Positions 42,166 to 52,366 of a DNA stretch of 64,000 bases are shown piece after piece; position 1 is the stretch's first letter; every line of letters begins with the position of its first letter. The notes under the pieces were generated by a model that saw nothing but the letters and a program-made list of their open reading frames with translations, was not told the origin of the DNA and did not search any database. This stretch comes from Ascaphus truei (Eukaryota; Chordata; Amphibia; Anura; Ascaphidae), in assembly GCA_036426205.1 (NCBI GenBank), contig CM071570.1, positions 68,163,585 to 68,227,584 of the forward strand. Direction: 5' to 3'. The position numbers and the translations under genes were made by a program.

Positions 42166-42401
42166 CCATCCTTGACCCAGTATGCAGTCGAAATTCCGAC
42201 CATAGCTGCCGAGACTGCGGCCTTCTGGCAAGGTTTGAACAAAAATCTCAAGGACGAACTGGCAGCACAGGAACATCCCGCTGAACTAGAGGAGCTCGTT
42301 GCTCTATGTATCCGGATATATATATAGAGTGACAAAATAGCCTTTTTGTCTGAAGGGTTCGTGTCTGGGAACCTTAAAACCCACTGTCTTTTAGGGTAAA
42401 G

Positions 42402-42970
42402 CAGCGTTTCCCAAATGGTGGGTCGCGACCCGGCACAGGGCCACGGCACCAAAATTGCGGGTCGCAGCGAGGCTAGCTACGCGGTGTCTCCCGCCCCCCC
42501 TGCTCAATTTTAAAAAAATGGCGGCGATTCCCCCCGCGGTCCCGCGTGCTTGCGCAGGGCCCGCTCCCTTCCTCCCCCCTGCTTCCAACGTGGGACGGAG
42601 GAGGAAGTACCAGCTCCTCTGTGGCCCGCACGTTATGTGGGACGGAGGGGGAAGTACAAGCTCCTACTGCGGCCCGCTTCCCCCCGCGGCCAGCTTCCCG
42701 AGCTCACCTCCGGTGGCACCCCCCCCCGAGCCCACCTCCCATGGCCCCCCCTCCCGAGCTCACCTCCCATGCCCCCCCCTCCCGAGCCCACCTCCCGTGC
42801 CCCCACCTCCCGTCCCAGGCAGCAGGGGATATCGGGGGCAGCAGGGGAAAGCGTCCGGTGGCAAGGTAAGTCACCCCACCCAGTCATTGCCTCCCACCCA
42901 AGTGCCCCTGGCCCCCTAAAAGTGCCCCTGGCCCCCACCCACCCAAGTGCCCCTGGCCCCCTCCCACTGC
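42402..42970 (+). mobile_element. hAT-like fragment, GC-rich
   Basis: Starts cagcgtttcccaaatggtgg followed by gtcgcgacccgg, the terminal sequence typical of hAT-type non-autonomous elements. The interior contains tandem proline-type repeats (cccgagctcacctcccatgg, 42680-42800; aagtgcccctggccccc, 42898-42965). The right terminus is missing; the sequence stops where element B pol begins. The proline-rich open frames here come from the tandem repeats. Confidence 0.6.
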
Positions 42971-42984
42971 TGTGTTAGCTCCCT

Positions 42985-43927
42985 TTTTGGTAAGGGCAGT
43001 AATGGGAGCCATGATAGAAGAAAAATTCTTGATGAATTTACGATAGTAATTCGCAAATCCCAAGGATCGCTGTATGGCTTTCAGGGAAGTGGGTTGTGGC
43101 CATTCTAAAATAGCTTTGAGTTTAACTGGGTCCATAGAGAAGCCAGTGCTAGAAATTATGTAACCAAGAAAGGGAATGGAAGAAAGATGAAAAGAACATT
43201 TCTCTAACCTAGCGTAGAGATGGTTCTCCCGAAGACGGGACAGGACTAATTTGGTGTGCTGAATGTGGTCAGAGAGGGATTTAGAAAAAATAAGGATATC
43301 GTCAAGATATACGATAACGAATCTATCGAGGAGATCGCGGAAGATCTTGTTGACAAACTCCTGGAAGACCGCCGGAGCATTGCACAGGCCGAAAGGCATG
43401 ACTAGGTATTCATAATACCCATCCCGGGTGTTAAAGGCGGTGTTCCACTCGTCTCCCTGACGGATGCGGACAAGGTTATAGGCTCCGCGGAGATCAAGTT
43501 TGGAAAAAATTGTTGCCCCCTGTAGACGATCGAAGAGTTCGGAAATAAGTGGCAGGGGATAACGGTTCTTGATCGTAATTTTGTTAAGACCTCTGTAGTC
43601 AATACGGGGGAGCAAGGAACCATCCTTTTTCTTAACAAAAAAAAATCCAGCTCCAGCTGGAGATGAAGAATTGCGGATGAACCCCTTCCTTAAATTATCC
43701 TGAATATATTCGGCCATGTCCTTGGTCTTGGGTATGGATAGAGGGTAAGAACGGCTCTTGGGTAAGGTAGCACCGGGAAGAAGGTCAATAGGACAGTCAA
43801 AGTCTCTATGGGGAGGTAACACTTCAGAACATACCTTATCGAAAACGTCCGCCAGATCCCAGTAGACCATTGGGAGGGAAGTTTTATACTCTGCGGGTAA
43901 CTCCACTCTGGCTAATACCTGCTCCAT
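42985..43927 (-). pseudogene. gypsy B reverse transcriptase
   Basis: About 313 codons of RT in one frame: [20 protein letters not shown] (43-62), [20 protein letters not shown] (95-114), [15 protein letters not shown] (141-155, catalytic Asp), [14 protein letters not shown] (176-189), [13 protein letters not shown] (204-216, catalytic YLDD) and [15 protein letters not shown] near 300. The last 30 residues of the 347-codon frame (after KKGA) come from the GC-rich fragment, so the end is chimeric. The start at Met 43927 is not the true start: sequence upstream reads LDWANKEPI in another frame, so a frameshift lies at about 43930. Confidence 0.9.
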
Positions 43928-44345
43928 CGTATGGGTTCTTTGTTAGCCCAATCCAGTTGAGGGTTGTGTAGTTGCAACCAGGGGAGTCCCAGAATCACAT
44001 CTACCGATGGAGTGTGGATCATGTCCAAGATAATCTTCTCTTGGTGACCGTCCTCCGTGGAATGGGATAGAGAACAAGTCTCCAGGAAATAAAAGCTGGT
44101 TGGAGTGGACGCCCGTCTATGGCCTCTAGACCAACTGGAACAGTCTTAGATCGGAAGGGAATCCCATTCCTATAGGCAAAACTCTGATCAATAAAGTTTC
44201 CCTGAGACCCAGAATCTATAAATGCGGAGGGGGGGATCAGGGAGTTATTCCAGGATAGAGAGATAGGCAGCATAATTCGAGTGGGAAGTTCTTTAGGAGA
44301 AGAAAGAGGAGAAGAGATTACACCCAATGAGACCCTCTCATACCT
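43928..44345 (-). pseudogene. gypsy B protease region
   Basis: The frame 44327-44019 contains AFIDSGSQGNFIDQSF, with the D-S-G of a retropepsin, and GLEAIDGRPLQPA. Further on, in another frame, it reads VDVILGLPWLQLHNPQLDW, the C-terminal protease block (I-L-G-L-P-W-L) that leads into RT. The order gag-PR-RT is normal. A frameshift near 44030 separates the two parts. Confidence 0.8.
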
Positions 44346-44379
44346 TATTGGGTCCTGACATTACCCGGATGCAGGGGAC

Positions 44380-45274
44380 AGCTTACCAGCAGATGACCGG
44401 GGTGACCGCAGTAATGGCACAGTCAACCATCTTGTCGGCGCTGTCTCTCAGACGCGGATAGCCGATAACTTCCGAGCTGCATAGGTTCGGGCTCCTCCAT
44501 GGGTTGGGGAACGTAATGGACGAGACTGCGGCTGGTAGACCGAGAGGAGGTGGTACGAGGAAGAGTGCGTTCAAGTCTTCTCTCTCGTAGCCGCTGGTCC
44601 ACGTGGATACAGACCGCAATGAGATCCTCCAATCTGGTGGGTCTCTCCATAGTGGCCAGTTGGTCCTTGATGACGTCCGACAGACCCTGCCATAAAGCTG
44701 CTGAGAGTGAGTCATCGTTCCAGGAGGTCTCCGCCGCGATGGTCCGGAAGTCCAAAGCATACTCGGCGAAAGGACGAGTAACCTGGGAAATATGAAAGAG
44801 GGAAGAATCTGCCGTAATTTGGCGACCAGGCGTATCAAACACTCGCCTGAATTCTCGAAGAAAGCGAGAATAGTCACGCGTCATGGCAGGCTCCCGCTCC
44901 CAGATGGGGGATGCCCAGGCTAGGGCCTTTCCATACAAGAGGGACATAATATAGGCCACCCTTGAACGTGCAGTAGGAAAGCGCGAAGGAGATAATTCAA
45001 ATTGAATCTCGCACTGATTAATAAACCCTCTGCACTCGTGGGGGTCCCCTGCATAGCGGTTGGGAGCCGGGAGACGAGGATCCACAGCCACGGGAAAACC
45101 CGGAGAGGGAAACGCCACAGCTGCCATGGCAGAGGGGCCTGGGGAAGACTGCAAGGAGGAGAGTCTAGAGAGCTCCTGCGCCATGGAGGCAAGCTGCGTC
45201 TCTAGCTGGAGAAGTCGCTGCATGGGGCATGGTTGCTCAACCTCTTCGGAGTCCATGTCCGTTGGGCTGAGCAT
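44380..45274 (-). pseudogene. gypsy B gag with zinc knuckle
   Basis: The 283-codon frame starts 45274 (MLSPTDMDSEEVEQ; the second Met is a more likely start). Capsid blocks are PNRYAGDPHECRGFINQCEI (residues about 96-115), AYIMSLLYGKALAWASPIWE and FAEYALDFRTIAAETSWNDD. It ends with a TGA after RRQDG. In the same frame just beyond this stop the sequence reads LCHYCGHPGHLLVSC (C-x2-C-x4-H-x4-C), the nucleocapsid zinc knuckle, so the stop is a premature point mutation. Gag packages the element RNA. Confidence 0.85.
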
Positions 45275-45276
45275 AA
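45261..45276 (-). promoter_or_regulatory. Predicted self-priming site of gypsy B
   Basis: Directly after the LTR end on the minus strand: TTATGCTCAGCCCAAC. Eleven bases (TATGCTCAGCC) are perfectly complementary to GGCTGAGCATA at 45673-45663 (minus strand) in the LTR, which lies about 25-30 bp below a TATA-like box (complement of tataaata, 45697-45704). No tRNA-like TGG start is present. This arrangement is known from Tf1 and assumed for sushi elements. Confidence 0.65.
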
Positions 45277-46060
45277 TGTTACGCTGTGCTCACCACGGAC
45301 AAGGAGGGACCCCGAAACTGAGGTGAGAGATGTAACGACTGCACCCACAGCTACGGGGACACGTCTGGAAAGTGGAAAATAGGCATCTGGAACCGTCTTG
45401 GAGTATAAGATAAGTAAGATACTCGCCAGACGAAAAGGGAGATTCCAGAAGATAGTTGGTACCGAGAGCCTGGGGGTAAGTTGGAATCCGCAAGCCGAGG
45501 TGAAGGGTCGGAGAGTTCAGGAAGTCAGGGTACAGGCCAAGGGTCGAAGTCCAGAGCGGGTCCACAGCCAAGCCGGTTCGGTACACAAGGGATCACTAGA
45601 AAAGACAAAGAGACAAGGAACTGAGGCAGGCACGACCGTGGGTAACACAGGTCACACAAAGCTATGCTCAGCCAAAGAAGGAATGGCTGAGCAAGGTATA
45701 AATAGGAGGAAGGCCCAATAGGAAGAGGGGGAGTGACAAGGGAGCGGCCCCAGGGAAGATAGGAATTGGTGGGGATATAATTACCACAGCTGCTCTTGCT
45801 GCGAGGCTTGTGAGCGGTGCACGTGCCTCAGGCGTGTGTGCCGCGCAGGAGAGATACTCGCGGCCTGAGCTGGGGGCGGGAACTCCTCCTGAGTGAGGAC
45901 GTAAAAGTCCTCGATCGTGCGCGCGCGTTCAGTAGCCACCGCGGGAAGCGGAGCGGAAGGAAGTACCTGCCCGCGGTGGCAAGGGAGGAGGACCGGAGCG
46001 TGGGTAGGTAAAGTCACGGGGGGAACCCCCTTAGGGAGGTGTGTTCCCCCGGACCTTACA
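45277..46060 (-). mobile_element. 5' LTR of gypsy element B
   Basis: 784 bp. On the minus strand it starts TGTAAGGTCCGGGGG and ends GAGCACAGCGTAACA. It contains a TATTTATA box and the predicted RNA start described for 45261-45276. It belongs to the same family as the solo LTR at 41423. GC-rich near the outer end. Confidence 0.85.
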
Positions 46061-49000
46061 GCTACAATGTCATTGTGTCTTTCAGTTGGCCCGCTGGATT
46101 CGGTGCAATTTTGAATTCTCGAATTGGAGCTGACACACCGGCATTTAAAAACACTAACTTGGCAAATGGGGTTTTTCCAGAGCTAAAAATAGCACTGCTC
46201 TGCTCTTGAGGACCCACTGGTTCAGATTCCTTAAAAAAAGAAAGGATGGGTGATGGGGGGGGGGGGGGGGGCGGAAACTAGCTAATAGGATTGCTGTTGT
46301 AATTGGTTTACCATGCGTTGTGGTTCTGCTAGTAAGATATTAATTATTCCTCATATAACTAAAGTAATGTACCTTTACATTGATGCTTATACTCAAAATA
46401 TATATTTTCAACTATTAAACTTGTATAGGATCAAGTTTAATAGCGCTCTTACATACAGTACAGTATTGCAAGATAACATTTAACATGATATTGTACACAG
46501 GGCATATTTATTGTATGAAGTGATATTGTTGTTAATTGAGTATCCATCTATTTAAAATTGAGTTTCTCTTTATTCTGTACTGCCAACTTGCAAAACATAT
46601 TTCTTTTGTACTATAAAATGTTAATAGCTAATAAAGTATCCTTTTATGATGGTGTAATTTTTCTAAGCTTCATCAGCTCTTTCAAATAGCATCATTATCG
46701 TTGAAGTTGTTTACTGCATATAAACAAGAGTAGTAATATAACTGTGTTTCTTTAAAATGAAAACGCATATAAACCCATGCCAACTACAAATGCAATTATC
46801 TGTATTAGAACACAATGTTAAAAGCACATAATTGCTTATCAATAGGTTGATTCCAACCAGCACAATTTGTTTTATTGAAACGACTGTTACCGTTTTTCTT
46901 TTCTTAAACATGGTTGATTGCTAAGTGATATCCATGTATTCTTTATCTTCAAAGAATCCATAGATTCTAGACATTTTGTGACTGTTCTGCCTTTCTTTCT
47001 CCTATGTTGTTATGACATATCTTCACATTATAAGATAGTCTGTCATCTTTCATGACTGTTGTCTACTGTTCCAATCTTATTCAATACTCACATACAAAAT
47101 GTGAGCACTAATACACCTGGCTATAGGTCGGTCGTGGGCTTCCGATTAACCATCATTTGTTATTGGTTGCATATACAGTAGACATTTTAATTGGCTAGTG
47201 GGTACAACTAGTGATTGATGCATTTTAAATGGAGCACATGCGGTTAGATAATTGGGTTTAAGGGAGCACCCTTGCTTTAACAGGGAGTTAATGCATTCAT
47301 TGGAGGAAACCAAAACAGCAGGGCCAGTACAGAGTTTCCGTAAAGAGAAAATGGAAGTTGTTTATTATCGGAGCAGCTCAGCTCAACAATCACAGTGTTA
47401 TTCAGTGTTCAAAAGGTGTTCAAGATGCCAAGGTTTTTGGTCCATTCATCTAATCCACTATCATATCACAGCCTGAAATCATGTAATGGCACAACAGAAG
47501 AGGAGGGTTTCATGTCCAGAGCCAATATTGCGTAAAGAGAGTCATTGCCTGAGTGTAATGTTGGACAGAATTTCACAGGTGTGGTCGCTCAATTCATGGA
47601 GTTCGATTCAGGCGGTTGGGTGATGAGGTAGCAAGGGTGAAAATGATGGGAGCCAGAAACAACTCAGTTTTTATGTGGGTCCCCAGGCACAGGAACACCT
47701 CACACACGTACTCGACATGGCTGTACGTTGCTTTACATACTCTTGGTTTTTCATGAACATAGTGCTTCCCTAGGTGCCCACTATTAACACTCAGAGGGAG
47801 GTGCATATATGGTACTTGGACCCCCCTTCGGAGTAATGTTTATTATACGCCATCTAATTTGGGTCCTTATGTGTATCCAGGATGGTTTTGTGCAGGTAAT
47901 GACAATACCCCATTCTTGATTGGGAACTGCCTCTTCCCTACTACTTGAGGTGAATATGGATTCACTTATAGAGCTGATCCGCTTACACCCGGGACCCCTC
48001 TGCACATGGCCCGCTGTGGCCCGTCTGTCTCCCCCTCTTTGGTACTTGCATGTTTCCGTTGGTAATCTAATTGGGATACTTACTATAAGGGCACTGTCCC
48101 TATCTATAACATAACAAAAAAGGGGGCCTGATCCCTCTTATTGAGAAGAGAACATCATCCCTATCTACAAACCCCAATGCTCCTCTCCTCATCCTCCAGG
48201 AACCTTCATTTCCAGAACCTTCCTCTCTCCTATATACTCCTCTGTGACAACAGTATCCCTGTGGAAACACAGGGTGGGACTTAGCATATGCTATCACCGC
48301 TTGCAGCAAACTGGTAACCCCATTGAGGGGGGGTTACATAGTTATAATCCAAATCACACTCAACCATAATTATTAGTCATAAAACCAGTCTCTATGTTAG
48401 TAAGTTAACATTTAAAAAATATGGTGGGGACAAATTTAAATCAAACAGTCTATTACAAGTTAATGCGTCTTTCAAAAAGTGATAGTAGAGTGGTACATTT
48501 GGTGGTTTCAGTTCAATGACAATTTCACACCTTCTTGTGGGAAGTAGATAACTAAAATGTAGAAGAGCACACAAATACAGAACACTTATCATAGTATATC
48601 ACCTTTATTCATAAAGGTAAAGATACAAAATCAATGTGTTCACTCAAAAGTTAAATACTTGGCCAGAAGGACTTCTGATAAAATCAAGCCTAGCAAAGCT
48701 TGTGCTCCTCTGAGAAAATGTGTAGGGCTAAACAGAGCCATTAAACAGCTCTGACATCATCCAATTGGAACATGGAAGCACACCCTGCCAGTGAGGAGGA
48801 AGAAAATACCAGGCAGAGAGGCATGGGGCCCAACATTGGCCAGAGGGAACCAACGTACAGGTGCTGAGTTTTATCAGATGTATTTGTGACCAAGTATTTA
48901 ACATCTGAGTGTATAAATGAACGGTTTCTCTTTACTATTGTTTAAAAAGTTGATACACTATGAGGTGTGTATTTGAGTGATATTCTGCTTTTTAGATTTA

Positions 49001-50029
49001 GTTACAAAGACGAAGATGGTTTTTTTTTACATATTTTTAGTTGTCCATGGGGCAATAACCTGAGACAAATGCAGTTGCTAATTCATAGTACACTTAAGAA
49101 TTTAGCTCAAATTAGTATTTTTTTTCTAGTTCTTTCATTGTGATGTCAGACATGATACAGTACTGTACATCGGTGGAATTGAATTTTAAGTTACTTGAAT
49201 AGCATAGAAAAAAGCCTTACAGTATTTACATTTGTGAACAATATGGGAGTTATGGTGGTTAACACAAATGGATCTGGAAGATGTAATTGTTGGGTTGTTT
49301 AGAGATGATGAAGCTTATCTTTCAGAAATAGGTCTGAACATTTTAACATTGAAATTCAGGAGATATCATGAAAGCATTATGTTTGTTGACCAAGGTTAAT
49401 AAGGGGTGAAACAGTCTCATCAGTGGTACTGATGATGGTATGCATTAGCTTGATAGAATATAGCTGGCAATACGTTTGATCTGAGTTAATGCTGGTATAT
49501 AATTAGGTCCCTGGGTTTGATGCAAGGTAGGTATTTTGAATGTTTAGCTGCACACTTTTGTTAGTTACTGTATCTTTTCCAGCTATTACAATTGAAATTC
49601 ACAAATAGTTATTTTAACTACAGATGTAGCAGGCACTACTGCACCTGCTGGCATGTGCCAGCAGGTAAAGTAATGCATTAACCCCACCTCTTTTTCACAC
49701 ATTTCTAATCCGCACACAATGGCTCTGCTCCTGCTGGTGCATTGTGTGTTTCATTGTAGCAGTGGGAGCAATAAGGACTGCTATGGTACATCTGTAATTA
49801 GAGGATTACGTTAAAAAGGGCATTCTTTAATTTAAAGTGCAGCTAATTCAAATGTGTTTTGCTTAGATATCTGAAATTGAGGGTATTAAAAGGACACTAG
49901 CTCCCTGACAGAGTATAAATAATTTTTAACTCAAACAATAAAACAGAACACTATGGCCGGAATTCAATAAGATCTGGGGTATTGGGCATTATCTGACATT
50001 AAAGTTAAATGCAGTTAATGTCAGATCTG
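46061..50029. other. AT-rich sequence, no gene recognised
   Basis: About 4 kb with no coding match and no LINE, LTR or DNA transposon I can name. A G run of about 20 lies at 46254-46271. Sequence at 47250-48320 is of mixed composition but without a recognisable domain on either strand. Sequence at 48600-48900 may be an old repeat. It could be unique host DNA. Confidence 0.4.
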
Positions 50030-50037
50030 GTTGCGAT

Positions 50038-50331
50038 CAGGGTAGCCAACAACTTTACCGGTGTCCCAGTTTGTTGAGTGGTGGAGGGAGGTGTCCACTT
50101 CACCCCTCTTTCCCCACCCATCTCTCCCAAGCCTCTCTCCCTCTCCCTCCTCTCTCACTCTGCCTACTCACCTACCAAACCCTATATGTGCCATGGGATC
50201 CATCCAGGCCCTGTCCAGTGCCGGAGGGGGAAACACCAAGGCTGACAAAAATTGAATTTTGTCCAACTTTGCCCCTCAACCTCGGTGCCTGGGACAGATG
50301 TCCCTACACTACCCCCCTGTCGGCAGGCCTG
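50038..50331. mobile_element. hAT-like non-autonomous element, 294 bp
   Basis: Starts cagggtagcc and ends ggcaggcctg, with an 8-bp target duplication GTTGCGAT at 50030-50037 and 50332-50339. An 8-bp duplication and CAGG ends are hAT characters. Inside is a CT-rich stretch. It inserted into an older repeat-like sequence with the palindrome tgacattaaagttaaatgca. Open frames here are not genes. Confidence 0.8.
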
Positions 50332-50339
50332 GTTGCGAT

Positions 50340-51919
50340 ACCCCACATTGTAAATCCTGACCCATTATTCTCTATGGAACTTCTTTTAAAAAAAATAGGC
50401 CATTTACTTAAGGATTTTTAAAGTAACCAGTGGACAGGAAAATAGCTGGGATGGACCTGGTGATTCATGTTTGCTGTAGTCGGATGCAGTGATATTATTA
50501 ATTGAACATATTTTTTCCACCATAACAAAAAGGGAAACCCTTGACCGGCATGGTTATTTTTAATTAGCATTGCTAAAAATGTATATTCAGGTCATTATTC
50601 AAAGCATTTTGAGCTCTCCATTTAGTGGGCAAATAAATATGTTTTTAAGATTTGAAGCTCATTGAAATATTCAGAAGATTGTGCTAGGAATTCAACTGAG
50701 AAATTACGAATTAGCATGCACTGTGGGGTGCTCTGGCGGTGAAGGTGCTGTCCATCTAAAACCAATGAAATCAAAGCACTTAAACATTTCAAACCCTAGG
50801 GGAGAGAGAGAGGGAGAGGGAGAGGAAGAGAATTTTTGCTACACAGACTGAGGACTTTACAGTTTAATTATCTATTTTGTCAAACCAGCATACATTCTCT
50901 TGTTGGATCAGGACTAGACTTATTAAGCCTTTGCTGTTTCTCAGATATATATTTATATATATATTATATATCTATAATATATATATTATATAGTGTTAGG
51001 TGATATATATAGATTTTGTATATCCATATTATCTTTAGTTGTGGGTTTGGCGTAGTTTGTTGGGGGATGCAGGGTTTAGCGAAGTACCTTTGGTCCATCT
51101 GGGCCTGAGGGAATGGGCCAGAGGAAGGGGTCTTTACCCCAAAACTTTGCCCCCCTAATTACCCTCCTCTGCATTTTTCCCCCACCCACACCCACCTTCT
51201 TTCCCATTGTGGTTTTCCTTGTTTTGTTCCCTTCCCTTGTGTTTTCCCCTATACCACCATATTTAGGGTCTATTTTTGTATTACCCGCTTTTGTGACATT
51301 GTTCCATATTTAAAGATATCTTGTGCTTTCATTATTAAATTTTTATTTTGGCATATTCCTATGTTTGAAATTATTCTATTACTCAGTGAGTGCTGGAACA
51401 CCCTATGGTGTTTTAGTAATTGTTTTAGGTGGAATTAGGGTCCTCCTTGTTCCTTTTGCACCCTGCATGTAGTCTTTGAACACTTTTTGGAGTGCTATCT
51501 ATCGTTATTGTTTTCTAAACATTTCATTACACATGCCTAATTCCTATTGCTTCTACCAGATGAAATGCAACTATTATTATGATTGCTCACAGGTTTAAAT
51601 GGAATCCCAAGCCCAAATATACAGATACAGATGAGCTGATAATATTTAAATATGCCTCTATCATTGTGCTCAGAGCTTTTTGTTCAGTAATTTAAAAAGC
51701 TGTCCAAAGTCTTGTAATTCACAAATAGTTATAACACAACGTAAAGGAACAAAATCAACGTTGACAGCATAAAACACTTTAGTTTGAAGGCTACATACAA
51801 AAGGTGTATTTTAATATTGAATAAGGAGACCAGCATTAAAGGTGCAATCCCACTTAGTCAAATAGTTGAATTTCTCAGGGGCTTCTGAATAGGGAAGTGT
51901 TTTATTACCCTTATCCCAC
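50340..51919. other. AT-rich sequence, no gene recognised
   Basis: Includes a (TA)-rich stretch at 50945-51015 and 'gagagggagagggagaggaa' at 50805-50830. No recognisable coding sequence. Confidence 0.4.
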
Positions 51920-52366
51920 TGTTGCAGGGTACATGCAACTACACACGCGGGTTTCTTGACAAGGCTTATTTATTTAGCCTTAAAAGATATACAGCACACA
52001 AAAACAAAAATAGCTTTTCATCAGCAAACAAGAGAAAAAAATGGCTTTTCATAGCAAACAAGAAAATGGCTTTTTCTTCAGCAGACCAAACAAACAGTTT
52101 CTCTTTAGCAGACACTCAAAAATAATGCAGCTACCCTTTTCTATGCAGGGGACAGAAGCATTCATAATTCATCTACTTTGCTAACAGACCTTGTATAGTA
52201 ATCTCTTCAGCAGCTTACTCCTCTCTCCTCAACGCCCCCCCATGTGTCACCAGCCTGGGTTTTTAACACACCTTGATTAGGCAGCTGGGATCCAACTAAT
52301 TGTCCTGAGGTTCCCAGCTGAAGTTAACCTAGTCAAAGCTGGTGGCTTTTATTTACCCCTGTCACA
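51920..52366 (-). mobile_element. Gmr1-like LTR, left copy
   Basis: 447 bp. + strand starts tgttgcagggtacatgcaac and ends ccctgtcaca. AATAAA-type signals are on the minus strand (complement of cttatttatttagcc). A polypurine tract (complement of ttcctcccctgtt) lies at 52367-52379. Compared with the middle LTR it differs by single-base insertions and deletions. Confidence 0.85.

Larger units (their letters stand above)
40475..42335 (+). pseudogene. gag of gypsy element A, interrupted
   Basis: The first part (about 40492-41001) has fragments TPNRYGGDPLGSC, then LLPSRF, then SLVNIYQV. The second part (42166-42335) reads QYAVEIPTIAAETAAFWQGL, NKNLKDELAAQEHPAELEEL. Element B gag has the same blocks in the same order (NRYAGDPHECRGFINQCEIQ; EYALDFRTIAAETSW; ALWQGLSDVIKDQL), so this is one gag split by 1.16 kb of inserted DNA (41004-42165). 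The zinc knuckle and pol are absent; the sequence ends before a hAT-like fragment. Confidence 0.75.
42971..46060 (-). mobile_element. Sushi-like gypsy element B, 3'-truncated
   Basis: Minus strand: LTR (46060-45277), primer site, gag (45274-44380), protease (about 44330-43960), reverse transcriptase (43927-42985). It stops inside pol before RNase H and integrase, against the hAT-like fragment; the 3' LTR is missing. It faces element A, which is truncated at the other side of the same hAT fragment. Confidence 0.85.

Noticed and set aside
41917..42452. Open frames of 136-145 codons
   Set aside because: Only 42175-42330 is coding-derived (gag A); the rest is LTR sequence read by chance.
42455..42978. 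Proline-rich frames of 100-150 codons
   Set aside because: Tandem repeats in the GC-rich hAT-like fragment; all three frames are open because of composition.
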